DNA of 64,000 bases from Silurus meridionalis (Eukaryota; Chordata; Actinopteri; Siluriformes; Siluridae), in contig NC_060893.1 of assembly GCF_014805685.1 (NCBI RefSeq), forward strand, positions 13,148,773 through 13,212,772. The letters are read 5' to 3'. Below are positions 44,331-57,085 of this stretch, one piece after another (position 1 is the stretch's first letter; the number at the start of each line of letters is the position of its first letter). The translations under genes and the position numbers were made by a program. The notes beneath the pieces are model-generated. The model searched no databases and was not told the origin of the DNA. It was given only the letters and a program-made list of their open reading frames with translations.

Positions 44331-45392
44331 ACGTGGAAAGAACAGGAAAAAAATAGGTAGTGTGAGTCTTCGTGGCATCGCCTCCGGTGTTTAGCTCGTC
44401 CTAGTGTGCCGGAACACAATGGGTTAGATAGAAGATTTGGATGGACCATATTTTTACAGAGAGCACGAGTTTGCATTGATCTTACACGGAATATACAAGA
44501 AACACATGACTTTTCTTACATGAAGTGAAGAGGATTTCTACATCTGCCTCTATGCGGTTTTGGAAGAAGACGCCGTGAGGTCTTGTATGAACTATAGGTT
44601 TGTGGCAAGGATTCGGTTGGAAACGTCGGTGTAATTAAAATTGATCTCCATATCCCCCACTTCCTCCCCTACATTCACAGATGCTTCACGCTGCAAATCA
44701 TTCCCGGGGCTGTAATGATAGTTGAGGAAAATACGCGTCTTGCAATCCGCACTGGTCTGTGAGGAGAAATTTAATCAGATTCTGGATAAAAGAAGAAGAA
44801 GAAGCAAAAAGTTTTATTCTAAACCACGACGACGGAATGAATCAGTCTCGGCGCTTTCCTTTTACTTTCTGGAGGAGGACGGGAAGGGGGATGTGGAGAG
44901 AGCGGTCACTTTCAGCAGGAAGATGCGACTGTTGAAGGCAATGCTGGAAGTGGTGGCGAGGCTGTGCGTAAGACCTGAATACACACCACTGATCAGCGCA
45001 TATACAGAATGGCACACCAGCGCCAATCGGGATCTGATTTGATTTGTATGTAGTGCAGGGGGGGAAAAGTGCTGGCTTGTGTCGCAACGCTGGACAAATC
45101 TGTGTCCGGTTTAATACGACATGATTTTGTGCTGCATCACAAATTGGCGCGTGTCAGTTTGATATTTCCTCGGATGGAGAAAGTACACCGAACAGCATAT
45201 GGATGCGCTTGTATCAGACTTGGTAAAGGATCTGGAGATATTGGCTTCGACTCGGTGTAGTCTAAAGTCTGCGTTGTGAAAGAACAAAACTGTGCGCAGG
45301 AAAATTGCGGATGGAGTTCTGTCGCGTATTTCGTGGGGAAAGAGTCCAACAGTGCGCTCCCTGCTTTTGACTGAAATTACATTGCGAGAAAA
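44331..45392 (+). other. Candidate non-coding first exon (5' UTR) of an unidentified gene
   Basis: This complex, CpG-containing, transposon-free sequence ends in GCGAGAAAA followed by GTAAGTAG, a strong splice donor at 45393. No frame reaches the donor open from a plausible start. Short frames such as 44324-44359 (ATG to TAG), 44419-44427 and 45314-45373 (MEFCRVFRGERVQQ and a stop) look like upstream ORFs. The longest frame (44722-45042) shows no domain. Another donor-like GTAAGACC at 44967 could give a shorter exon. I infer a gene running rightwards whose first coding exon is beyond this window; its identity cannot be read here. Confidence 0.45.
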
Positions 45393-45401
45393 GTAAGTAG
45401 G
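45393..45401 (+). other. Strong splice-donor consensus
   Basis: GTAAGTAGG follows GAGAAAA; six intronic bases match the GTAAGT consensus. It marks the change from the CpG-rich sequence to AT-rich, T-rich sequence. Confidence 0.5.
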
Positions 45402-45655
45402 CTCATCTTTTTTTTTCCCCTGGCAGCCTTATTGATGACGAGTGCGTCACGTTATTGTTGCAGCTCTAAATGGCTAAAAATCCTAATTACAGAACGCTGT
45501 TTTTGTTCATTCCTTTCAACTACCACCGCTCTACCACTGCTGTGCACTTAAACACAGTCTGTAGTCCATTATAAAGATGTGATGAGTGCATTGTGCCGTG
45601 ACCACTTGTACTGTACACTGATCATTAAGCTAACCCATATTTAATTTAAAGTGCT

Positions 45656-45697
<42 letters not shown>

Positions 45698-47559
45698 GAT
45701 TACTTAAAACATTACCAGTCCTCAAAAATACGAAGTAGCTTTCTTTTTTTTTCCTCCATCTCGAACCCTTTGCGCAGTCTAAAAGGACCCTGCACTTATG
45801 ATCATTAATCGCACGGCGGCTCTGACAATATGGATTGGTTTATTGAGAGGAAGGGATGCAGGCTGTTGCTTCTCGTTTGTGCGTTTGTCGCTTGTTTGGC
45901 TGCGACATATATTTGACCATTTATTTTCAGTATTTTTTTTTTCTTTCGTTTTTTCCCCTTTAAGCATTGACACTGTGTAAAAAATACGATTATATCTTTA
46001 AAGATGATGTCTTTAGGCTTAAAATGAATGAAATGTTGCTTATCGGATTTGTGTAATCCTGTGAGGAGCGATGCAGTGTGTGACTTCTTGTCCTCTTTGG
46101 CCATCGCACTCGTGTTGATTTGAGTAGGGATTTTCAGTCTCATGCACATGGAGCTGTCCACAACCCCTGTGGTGCTGAAAGCTCTGCCAAGCTCAAGCTG
46201 ATGGCACGCACTTTTCTCCAGAGGCTAAACTTATTTATCATATCATATAGACTGTAACATTAGAATATAATAAGGCATTTTACATACTCTGAATCATTAC
46301 GAATAAAGACTTTGGCTTATGATTACTGATGTGTTATAATGCACCTGTATAATAGCTGCATTAGTGGCAATTCTGGGCTGGGCTAAAATAACATTTGCAT
46401 TTGTTTTCAAGTGTCACAATTATGTATTTATTTTATTTCATCTGGCTTTTTCCTACTTAAATAAGCCTATATACATTTACATGTATAAAACCTTCAATAA
46501 AAACAGGACAACTGAAAACCTAAAATAAATAACCAAAAAAGGAACAACTGGAATGCTAATCAATTGTTAAATAAATGATTCATTTGCTAGTTAAAATACT
46601 TATAGCCTGTTCAGTGAGCTGTATTTTTTCCAAGATAGCCAAATAAAACCAACTTCCAGTGTCTATGAAGCTGCTAGAGTGGACTCTGGCAATTACACAT
46701 GGAGTTTTAGATTTAAAGCACTACTGGTACCACATGTTTCATGCCCTCATGTGCTGCAACGTACTCACAGAGATTAAACCTGAGAGTGTTTATGGTTTAT
46801 GCATATTGTGCATAACTGCATTAGTTTGTAATATGTGTAGTCTAGTAATATTTTTCTATGTATCCACTGCCAACTTACACACTTGAACAGATAAACAGAC
46901 ATGGTTCCCTGTTGAACAGGTCCAATTAACTGGGTTCTCTTGTGCCTCTTATGAACCATTCCAGATTTCCCAAATAATTTACAGTATGATTCAACATATT
47001 TAAACCACTAACAAATTGAATATACCAACATTGCATTAGACCACACTATCACAGGCTACAGTCCAGTAAATTGGTAATGATCATTTCAGTTTCCATGGTG
47101 AATACTGAAACATTAATTACAGGCAGTGTACATGTGCCACAAGTGAACTACTTCCATCAGTCCAGTGGTAATCCTCCATTTTGTCTTCATGAAGCAGCCA
47201 AAGTACACCCACCCACAGACTGTCATCCCTTTGAGAAAGCTTCCTGTTGGCAAAATGCCCATCTTGAGGCTTAGTAGGCTGTGTCAGTTCAAGCACTCCA
47301 CACTTTAGAGGCTTTCAGGTACACAGGTCAGGTGTGTGGAATAGATTCATATCTATTTGTTGATCTGATCATGAGATTATACTCATCACTGTACTCATTC
47401 GGTTATCACGCAGGTGGTTGAAAATCTACCGGATGTAGAAGAATAAATATAGGAATGGTATAAAATGGCACAGAGAGCGGGAGTGTGCACTTATACCTTT
47501 GTAAGAAATGTGGGTTTAAGATCAAGTGCTAATTTTAAGATGATAGATCACAATTTCTG

Positions 47560-47560
<1 letters not shown>
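45402..47560. other. Probable intronic sequence
   Basis: A (CT)n run at 45660-45694, then AT-rich sequence. A block at 46140-46215 (CATGGAGCTGTCCACAACCC) is open on the plus strand and GC-richer, but I recognise no protein. 47090-47330 is complex and could be regulatory. No repeats with clear ends. Confidence 0.4.
45660..45694. repeat. (CT)n microsatellite
   Basis: About 17 CT units. Confidence 0.95.
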
Positions 47561-47563
<3 letters not shown>

Positions 47564-47630
<67 letters not shown>

Positions 47631-47654
47631 TACACAAAACACACAGACAAACAC

Positions 47655-47685
<31 letters not shown>
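47564..47685. repeat. (CA)n followed by (CATA)n/(TA)n
   Basis: About 32 CA units (47564-47628), a short spacer, then CATACATACATA and (TA)n to about 47685. Confidence 0.95.
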
Positions 47686-49513
47686 CATGCTTTGACTGAT
47701 TGAAAGGTAAGCAAGTAACTTTTATTTATATATCTCAAAGGTTTCTTATACTTTACATAGAAAATAAGAAAAAGAACTGCAGAATGATGGAGTGGTATTG
47801 CCTTGGGGAGACGTATTAGACTGCTCATTTTATGTTCTTCCCCTGTCAGGGGCTCCAGTGTGATGAATATATGGGCCTGATTGAAAAGATGACATTTGTT
47901 TGTTGGTGGATGATGCACAGTGATTCATGTCTACACAAAGGCACTACATTATTTACCATCCACATCTCCAAAACTTCTTTCTGCCTTTCATATATAAGCT
48001 TAAAAACTGTTCTGGACATCCAGGAATTTGCTGCTGGTTATGACTTGTGTGGAATGTAGTACATGCAGATGATGACACAACAAATCTTTGTAAACAGATG
48101 ATGCTGAAAACGCTGAAATTATAAAATTGTGAAAAATGGAAAAATGATCTCTGTTGTTAAAATAGTTTTGTAGAGTGCTGTGGAGGATTCCTGGAAACGT
48201 GAGTCATCCTCGAGCTTGTTTATTTCACTATTTGAGTATGACAATTGTGGAATCCCCAGAGCCTCCTGGGTCATTAGCACATAGCAGACTGAAACTGAGC
48301 AGGTGCAGCATGGACACCAACAGGGACTAAATCCTGCCATCCATCTAGTGTCAGTACTTGGGTTTCTATTTTCCCATTCTCTTTTTATTTGTGCATCTTT
48401 CTCTTTACTTTGTCAGAATGTATATTTCATATTGGATATCCAGTGTGAAGGAGGAGTTTACCCTTGACAGTTGTACTATGGCACACATTAAATAAACATA
48501 TCAAATAAATTGTCAAACAGAGAACTCCTATAGCACACAGGTGTTAGCTATCAATGATTGAGAGAGAAGGAAAAACCTTGGATAGAGTGCAGTTTACATT
48601 CATATCTAATTTGATGTGCTGTTTTGTTCAAGCAGTTTAAGGATTTAGAAGAAGACTTTCTTTTTTTTAATATTATAAATGCCTCCTTTGAAAATGGGAG
48701 ATTAGTCTGTGTAATACCCAGTTTAGGTAAGTGAGACTATTCATCCTATAAACTGCCTCAGACTTCTATCAATATTGGTTCCCGCCCATCAATTTTTCAT
48801 CTCCTGAAGGTATACATTCTATGCGATTTGATATAATGGGGAATTAAAGGGTGAAGGAGATTCTCAGCATTATCTTCTTCTCTCTCTATGATTAAACATG
48901 CATCATGTGCTATGACATGGAAGATATCTTTCTTGAGAGCAGATCTATGAATAGATAGAGCTGAGGTTTTGTGGAAAAGGGATGTGTGCTTGTTACTATT
49001 AAAAACAGGGAAAAAATACTGTTTAACAATATTTGGATTTTTTTTGGCATCAGTATAATATGAAGCAGTCTACAGTGAGTAACAGTTTTAGCATGGTTGA
49101 TCAGTTTACTCTGCCAGTTGGAACTGGTTACATACATTGATAAATGCCGTTTAAGCTTAAGATAATTTTTTTCCTGATTTTTGCAGTTGACAATGTTTTC
49201 TATAAATTAAATATCACCTATACACATTTATAAATTACCTGAACAATTAAGACCACATTAACCTATTAAACTCCCACACACCCACACACATGCATACAAA
49301 TGTACATATGCTCATAAGTGTCTGTGACCTCCACACATATAGATTAAAATTTACAGATGACAGCCAAACCTGTTTATCATAATGCATCTTATTTTCTATC
49401 TCTCCCGCTCTTTTACGCTCTCCCTTTCCTGCCAAAAAAATTAATATAGTATGTTTTTGTTTAAAAACATAAAAATAAGATGTTTTAATACATTCAATGT
49501 ACAATATTAGCAA
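47686..49513. other. Unique sequence, no gene seen
   Basis: Only short frames without family signature. A donor-like TTTAGGTAAGTGAG at 48722 has no exon context. Confidence 0.45.
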
Positions 49514-49573
49514 TATGTATGTATGTATGTACAGTATGTATGTATGTATGTAGTTATGTATGTATGTGTGTAT

Positions 49574-49648
<75 letters not shown>
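49514..49648. repeat. (GTAT)n and (GATA)n tetranucleotide array
   Basis: GTAT units with one CAG interruption (49514-49573), followed by about 18 perfect GATA units to 49648. GATA arrays are abundant in fish and variable between individuals. Confidence 0.95.
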
Positions 49649-50893
49649 CTCTACACTTTTGCAATGCTAATTTCTCATTATGTACATCTCCAATCCAAAA
49701 GTCATCAGAAAGTGGTTTCTCCGGAGCGGTCTCTCACTGGCAGTGCTTCCTACAGGATGAGCACAGCACATTCTCCAAGTCAATGCCGCAATCAATCAGC
49801 ACTCCGCCCCGGTACATCAGTCTTTCTCAATACTCTAGTGGACATCATAAATCGGCCATTCAGAGTGTTCTTGTGGACGTTTCTTAGAAGACCTCAGCAC
49901 TGATGGTGAGCCAGATCAGAAGATCCAATCTGAGAAGACTGACTCTCATACCATTGTACAAAAAGTACTGTACAGCAACAAAACCAACATGAATCTCAAG
50001 AATAGCAGTGCACTTAACATTTTACCACTGCTGTATTGTTAGTCACAAAAATGCTGCCTCTCAAACAAAAATCCTAATCCGCCACCATTAATCAACACAC
50101 TCCGTCGACACACTACTATGTAAATGGAAGTGCAGCTGTCTCCTCAGCAGCAGAATGGGCTGCAGCAGCTGGGTCATGAAGCCAATAAAGCCTAAAGTAG
50201 GCCTGATTTAATGACTCTGGAATGTGGATGCCATATCAGCCTCAAAATGGTACTAAAAGGCAAATGACCAGAATTCAGTATATAGAATAAGTGAACTATC
50301 AGCTGTTTTTTAGTACCAGTGTCCTTAATGTAAGCACACCCCCACAAAAAAAAAAAAAAGAAAAAAAAAAAGCATACACATACTTTCTGCTTGTGTATGT
50401 GCTGCAGAGCTCTTGCTTTGTTCCACAACTGCACCTGGGAGGCATCTGTTTTATGTGACATGGCACTGGGTTGCTATATTAATTCTACTTGCTAATTTTA
50501 AAGGTTAAAATAGGCTGCAGGGGAAAAAAAAAATCTGACATGCTCATGCTTCCCTGCTCCTCAAGTAGTAAAGCACCTGTTTAATGGAGGTGAGGTTCAG
50601 TGATTCCCCTCTCACAGGAGTGCAAGACGGGGTTGGGTGGGGTGAGGACAGAATTTTGATGGCAGGGCTAGGAAGAATATTCATGTAGAGTATTCGGTTA
50701 TTTGAGAAATCAGGAAAAAAGGGCAGTGCAGGTGAAGCTGATTGCTTTTATCGGAGATCATTAATGTAACTTCCGGTCCCGATAAACCTGTATGTCAAAG
50801 CTCTCAGTCTCCTTTAATGACTGGATATGACCAACGCAGCCACTCTGTGCAGCCCTCCAGCATTCTTACAAATGGGAAGCTGTCACAGCTGCT

Positions 50894-50894
<1 letters not shown>
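49649..50894. other. Unique sequence with a GC-richer block
   Basis: 49690-49910 is GC-richer and encodes a 79-codon open frame (ERSLTGSASYRMSTAHSPSQ near its start) that I cannot assign; it might be an old repeat. A-rich runs lie at 50346-50371. No gene is supported. Confidence 0.4.
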
Positions 50895-50939
<45 letters not shown>

Positions 50940-50982
50940 CACTCACACATGCACCCACACACACATGCACCCACACAGACAC
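50895..50982. repeat. (CA)n with degenerate CACACATGCACC units
   Basis: Perfect CA to 50937, then CA units interrupted by TGCACTC and TGCACCC. Confidence 0.95.
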
Positions 50983-51265
50983 GCATCGAAATCTTGTTCT
51001 ATATATATATATTTACACACTTACATCCCTATTTTCATGAATCTATCACAAAGAGGTACAGAGTGGTTAGACAAGCTGCTAAATCAGGCAATCAAACCAG
51101 CTCCTGTCATTTCGTGTAATACTAGCTTATTGCAATGACATTTTCTTACTGACTTAAAATTAGATTTTACTTGTAGATTTCTCTTTAATATTTTTATGCT
51201 AGAAATAAACTGCTGACTCATAGAATATTGCAACAAATGGATTTGTGGGTCTTTTTTGTACACTC

Positions 51266-51268
<3 letters not shown>

Positions 51269-51307
<39 letters not shown>
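51269..51307. repeat. (TG)n microsatellite
   Basis: About 19 TG units. Confidence 0.95.
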
Positions 51308-51308
<1 letters not shown>

Positions 51309-54157
51309 CACTCATGCGAGAAGACTCTAGAATTCCTTTTCTCTGAAAGGCAATAAATTTGGTGAGACTGCCAGTTCATTAAATTTTGTTAATTATATGA
51401 TGTTCCGAGTTTAATGGCCTATTACATTCTGGTTTGCTCTTATTTGTTTCAGACAAAAATGATTGCAATTTTGTTTGCGGTTTAGTTAGTCACTTGGCAA
51501 ATTATCCCATTTACAGTGTATAATGAAGTGGTCTTCCACCAACCTTTATTTAAAATGATTGAACTGGACATAAAGTATGTACACTTTAGTTTTCAGTCAG
51601 AAAACTATTTTTTCTGCCTCTACATGTTTGCTAAGAGAAGGTCACGAGTGATGTTAACATGACTGTCATTCTGGGCAAAAATGGGTTAAGGGAAAAAAAA
51701 AACAGCTTTTAAACTCCACTACGCTAATACCAGTGTAGCATTTATTTCTTGTTATGGAAAAGACAAATTGTCCTATGTTTTAAAGTGGGGATTATATGAC
51801 TAATCAGAAACAACAAAAATTGAATATTTGTGCAAATACATGTTTTTGTTTGAAGTTTGTATAAATGGGACTTGGGAGCTTTAAGGAAATGGCTGTAGGA
51901 GGAACACTTGGCCTATTTGACTAGGTATGGCAAGCATGCTAGTTTTGGTGCTCTGTGCGTCAGCGTTGTAGTCTAGTAGTGTGGCCTGACCTTAAAATGC
52001 TGCTCTGCTTAGATTTCTTGTGGATTTTGTAAGTAAGGTCAAAAGTATTCATAATTTGATGATATATTAAATGGCATAGATGACAATTAATGATTAAGAC
52101 AATCATTGTTTTGCATCAGTGTTCAAACTCATTTCAAAGCATATTGATCATTGTCATTATGCTCTAAATTACACTTGTATCTTGTTTTTAACCCAATTAA
52201 TTTTTTCAAATTTCTTTTTCAAATCATAGCTTGTCTCTTATCTCTTAAGGATGCTACAAAAGATGTTTTTTGACAGAATTGAGTCTCATGTCTCATATCC
52301 GGCTTTATAGGATTAAAACAGAGCTTCAAGCAACTGTACTGTGGCATGACTGAGTCTCTGGTTAAAAAATTCTAAAATTATTCAATGGGAAAGTAATATA
52401 TTTATAAAAATACAATGGTCATATACCAAAACATTCAAATAATGATGATAATGATTAAAAAAGATTGACTCTCCAATCATTTAATAGAGAAATGTAAAAT
52501 TTGATACAGTTATTCTCTGTACATCTCTGAAAAGTAAGTATCCAAAACAAAATGGCATGATAAAATAACCTGTGGCAACTGTTCATATTTCAAATGTTTC
52601 ACACGACATTTATTGCTAGTGAATACTAACTGCACTGGGCTGTATCTTATGTTCCACTATTATATGAACTGATATAAAGTTTACAGAAGAGAATAATTTA
52701 TACAATGCTTTGAAGTAGGCTCTTAAAAAATCTAATAAAAAACTTTCCGTATTTTCTAATAGTCAATGCTCTGAGATGGCTGTCTGAAAATTTGCAGGTC
52801 AGAAACTATGCCCTGAACTTTATCTCTCAGAGGCCCTAGAGTATGTGATGTTTTACTTAATTCACTTCTTAGACTTATTGTAGAATTTGATATCATAGCT
52901 GTATGGTCTTAATTTTTATTTGTTTAGGGAGAGGATTATGGTAAACAGCTTCTGTTGTTTTTTTTTATCCTGACAACCATCTCAGAGGAAACCATTTATC
53001 ATTTTAAAGGCTGGAATGGACCAGTTCAGTAATATTTTACAGGCAACAGTTGACAAGGTTAAATCATAAAAGAAAAAAAAATAATTCAATTCAAAGATAA
53101 CAGAATTCTAAGCAACCAGGGAAAGCCAAATAAACTGGGTTGCTTACTGTTTTAAAACAAAAAAAGCCAATTCAAATTTACTAATACAAATGGTTCTGAT
53201 TCTGACTGTGATTCTGATGATGATAAAGGTTATGATGTGAATGATTAAAAAGCATTATATACGGATACGGAGGTATAATATAAATATGAACATTAAATAA
53301 CTTTCAGTCCTTACCCATAGGTAACATACTTGATTACGTTGTGGTCAGTTATAGAAATGAATGATGAAATTAAGAAATGGAATATTAAATGCATCAAGGC
53401 GTTCATATTCAGTAAAACACTGAAGCCAGCCACCAAGGATTTGGAGTATAATTTCCACTTGAAATGTATTAGGTTTACAGCCCCCTAGATGCTGATTAGA
53501 ACAAATGTCTTAAAAACCAATACAGCTGTGCCGCCACTGAGCACTTACACATATTAGACATATGCTCATGGGTCTTCTTTCTGATGTGGATTTTTTTTAA
53601 GTTATCATAATAAAAGCATGTTATTGTGACCTTTCATGGTAAGGAATGAGTGTATAATATGCAGTAGTTGTTAAGAAAGATATGGGTGATTTAGTGGAGT
53701 GTCATGGTGTAGGTGACAGCTGTACTCGGGCTTGTGTGTGTTTGGACTCTAGGGCATAGTGGTGTGGGTGTGTGTTAAAAGATTTCAGATACAGACAGCT
53801 GATGCCTGTCATCCCAATCACCCTTTTCTAGCATAATATTAATCATGAAAGAAATCAATTCAGCATTCATTCAGATCTCTCACTTTCTTTATCTTTCTAT
53901 CAGTTGCATAATAATTGTTCACTTATAGTCAGTGAAGACTTTTAAAGTATAGCATGAGCTATGATGTGCTATAGTTATAGACACACTCTGCTGTGTGCAA
54001 TCTCATTTCTACTTTATGTCCACTGAGGTTTAACGTTCTGTCTTTTACATCCTTTTTCTTCTTTGCTAGAGGTTTTCTTACTTTCTCACCTGGTTTGTCT
54101 TGTCATTCTGGATCATATTTCTTCATTTCTTTTCTTTCTGTCTCCCACATTCTCTTT

Positions 54158-54159
<2 letters not shown>
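51308..54159. other. AT-rich probable intronic sequence
   Basis: 2.8 kb without recognisable gene, transposon end or SINE. A short block at 53690-53830 contains TAGGTGACAGCTGTAC and ACAGACAGCTGATG words of the kind bound by TALE and bHLH factors, but this is only suggestive. Confidence 0.45.

Positions 54160-54209
<50 letters not shown>
54160..54209. repeat. (CA)n microsatellite
   Basis: About 25 CA units after a CT-rich stretch. Confidence 0.95.
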
Positions 54210-54210
<1 letters not shown>

Positions 54211-56027
54211 TTTGATTATCCTTCTGTAACTTTTTTGATATATCATTATCTAGCTTCAGCAGTGCTACACATCCCTGTCAAATTTGTCCAATCTTCTGTC
54301 TTCTTTTCTGCTTGCCTTCTCTTTCATTTCTCTTTTTTTTTCCCCAAACCCTGCTGATATACACCCACAGAATGGCTGCATTGAGTCTATCCCCTGCTGA
54401 AGGAGGGTTGTGTTGAGCTGAACAGAGTGATATTAGCAATGGAAGGTAGGCAAATGATGCCAGAATGTTGGCATGTGTCCTGCAGTGCCTGCCAGACCTC
54501 TCACCCCAGTGGCGCAGCGGCATTTGGCCTTGTTCTGCCTGCTGTCTATTCTTTGTTGCGAAAAGGATTTTTTTTTTCTGTTCTAAATGCTAAAGGTTAC
54601 TTCCATACTTAGTAATCTTTGGTTGATTTGGCCAAATATGACATATAAAGTGTAATAACTGTGTTATTCTATCAGCAGTGTAACAGTTAAGCTTTAAGAA
54701 TGAAAAAAGTGAAGAAGACATAGATGTCGAATGATAAAGGAGCTCATTTGCAAGACATTTCTGTCAGTGTCAAAAATAGTAATTCCTAGAAACCTGCTCT
54801 ACATATGAACATGACCTTAATTTCGCTCAGTTACATGTTTCAGTATAAGATGATCAAAGTCGGTACTTAATATAGGACAGGTTTTTAAAAAAACATAATG
54901 AGAAATAGCTAGCAATTAATTTTAAATTGATAGGATTACCATTTGGCTAAATGAGACTTGGCTTTATCCCTGTGGTAATTGATTGCATGCCGATGTCAAG
55001 ACATTCTTTTTATCTTTGATTCAGGAAATATATCAAATCTGATTGGTTGTGGTGAGCATTCCTGACTAATAATGTACATTTTAGAAAGTAAAAATAGGTG
55101 TTTAAGCAGTATGTAATCATTATGTATAGATATGATATAGTGATTTGGTAAAAATATAAAAAAGACCATTTGGTAATCATCTCCCCATCAACATGCATTT
55201 AGTTATATCTTCTTTTGCATTTAAAAGCCACCATATTACTTCTTTCTTATATTTAATTCAAAATAATCTTCCACTTTTTCTGTTGTTGTATGATATACAG
55301 GTTAATATATGTAAAATATAAAAAAAAAACCCAAGAAATTCAATTCATTACTTTCTTCACAAGCACTATTTATTTCTCTCCTTGCAAGTTAGCTTGGGGG
55401 CTAATTGCTCACATTTATAATACTAAAAAAAGTGCATAATGAGTGATATCTGCTTCACAGACAGTGATATTAATCTTCCCTTGCTCATTTGAAATTCTCC
55501 TCTGGTCAATTTTAAATTTAATTTCTTCTGAACTGAGCTAAACCAAACTTTCTAATTGTGCATAAAAGTCAATGATGAATTAAAAAGGGAAAGATGGGTT
55601 TGAATACTATTACTTAGCAAAGTCAAACAATGACTTGCGTGGGAGAGGTGGTTACTGTTGGAGCTGAAAGTGAGTTGTAAGACCACATTCTGACCTCATG
55701 ATGAGCCATTCATTAAATTCAAATCTGAAAAGGCAGTTATCAATTCACAAATGAACCATATTAATGAATGTCATAGGAAAGGTTCTTAAAGCATGAACTG
55801 TGCACACATAAGTGACAAAAATGCAAATGAATAACTGGACTGACTCAGATTATAATATTATTTCTAAAGCTACAGTATAAAGCTTAACCGTTTCCCTGTT
55901 AAGCCAATAAAATGTTTCCAAGAGCAGGTCCGAGAGCACTAATACACACTCACTGTTTAGAAAACTACAAGAATTGTTAAGAGAATGGATCACTGGATGT
56001 ATGCTATCCCATTATTGATTACTACAT
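54210..56027. other. AT-rich probable intronic sequence
   Basis: No feature recognised; the 54360-54560 block is less AT-rich but its frames resemble no family. Confidence 0.45.
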
Positions 56028-56545
56028 CTAGAGCTGCAACAACTAATCAATAAAATCGATAATAATCGATAATGAAATTTGTTGTCTTACTATATTCAAA
56101 TGCTTGTTTTTAATGTTTGTATATTTAATTTATGCATTTATCATTTAAGTATTATACAAAATCTAATTATATATTCTAGATACATATATCTTCACAAATT
56201 AACAAAATGTCAGTGTATTTTTCAAACAAAACAATGTTGTATTATATTTGATAATGATTATTTTAACAAGGTTGTCAACTTGCCATCTGCAAAATACAAT
56301 ACAAATTGCTTCACCTTGCATACTCAAATGCTGTTTTTTTTTTTTTGTTGGTGTTTTTTTTTTTTTTCCCCATGCACTCAACAAGCAGCCACTATTAACT
56401 TTAAATTGATGATAGTTGATCTCAACATGTGGCTTAAGCATTTACACTTTTATATATAAATACCATGAAATAGGGTTTTATATAGTTATAATAAGCAAAA
56501 CATCTTATTTAAAAAATAATAATAATCCGATTAATTGATTAATAT
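56028..56545. mobile_element. Degenerate hAT-like MITE with ATCGATAATAATCGAT end
   Basis: The left part, TAGAGCTGCAACAACTAATC followed by ATAAAATCGATAATAATCG, matches a well-known fish hAT-derived family whose ends are rich in ATCGAT. A weak counterpart, AATCCGATTAATTGATTAAT, lies at 56525. The final CAGCTCTA end is missing, so the right boundary is approximate. Confidence 0.5.
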
Positions 56546-56728
56546 ATGTAGATATGAGGAGTAACACTTTCCATGCTGTTGTCTAAAAATACACGAGTTT
56601 TTTAAGTATACATTGTAACATTGTATTAGATGTGTTTCATTTGTAATCATTGATTTGCTTTTCATTGTACATTGAATAGTTTTACATAAAATAATGATAC
56701 TAAATAGAAAAACTCAAAAGAATCATGT

Positions 56729-56731
56729 TTT

Positions 56732-56794
<63 letters not shown>
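56729..56794. repeat. T9-(TA)n microsatellite
   Basis: A T run followed by about 28 TA units. Confidence 0.95.
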
Positions 56795-56799
<5 letters not shown>

Positions 56800-57083
56800 G
56801 CTCAAGCCAGTTATTGTGAGTTATCCGATCAATTGTAGTTTGTTACAAGCATCAATGCACAACAAAGGATTTTTTTTTTTTTTTTTATAAAATTCTTTTT
56901 AAATTGAAATTTTACTTTGTTTTGTTGGTAGTTTGTAATTTTGTGGAATGTCTATTAAACAAGTTTCTCTTATTACTTTTGTTATAAAAACAAGAAAATG
57001 TTATTGTATCCCAGCTGCATCTCTTTTTCCTCTCTATCTAAAGAACACCAATTCTCATTGTTCCAAAAAAAAAATAATAATAA
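56795..57083. other. AT-rich spacer
   Basis: Contains a long T run at 56870-56886; no other feature. Confidence 0.5.
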
Positions 57084-57085
57084 TA

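Noticed and set aside
44722..45042. 106-codon frame in the CpG-rich region as a coding gene
   Set aside because: No recognisable domain, poor start context evidence, crosses a donor-like site, and is better explained as part of a 5' UTR.
49514..49648. Possible CRISPR-like repeat array
   Set aside because: Tetranucleotide units without spacers; a simple microsatellite.
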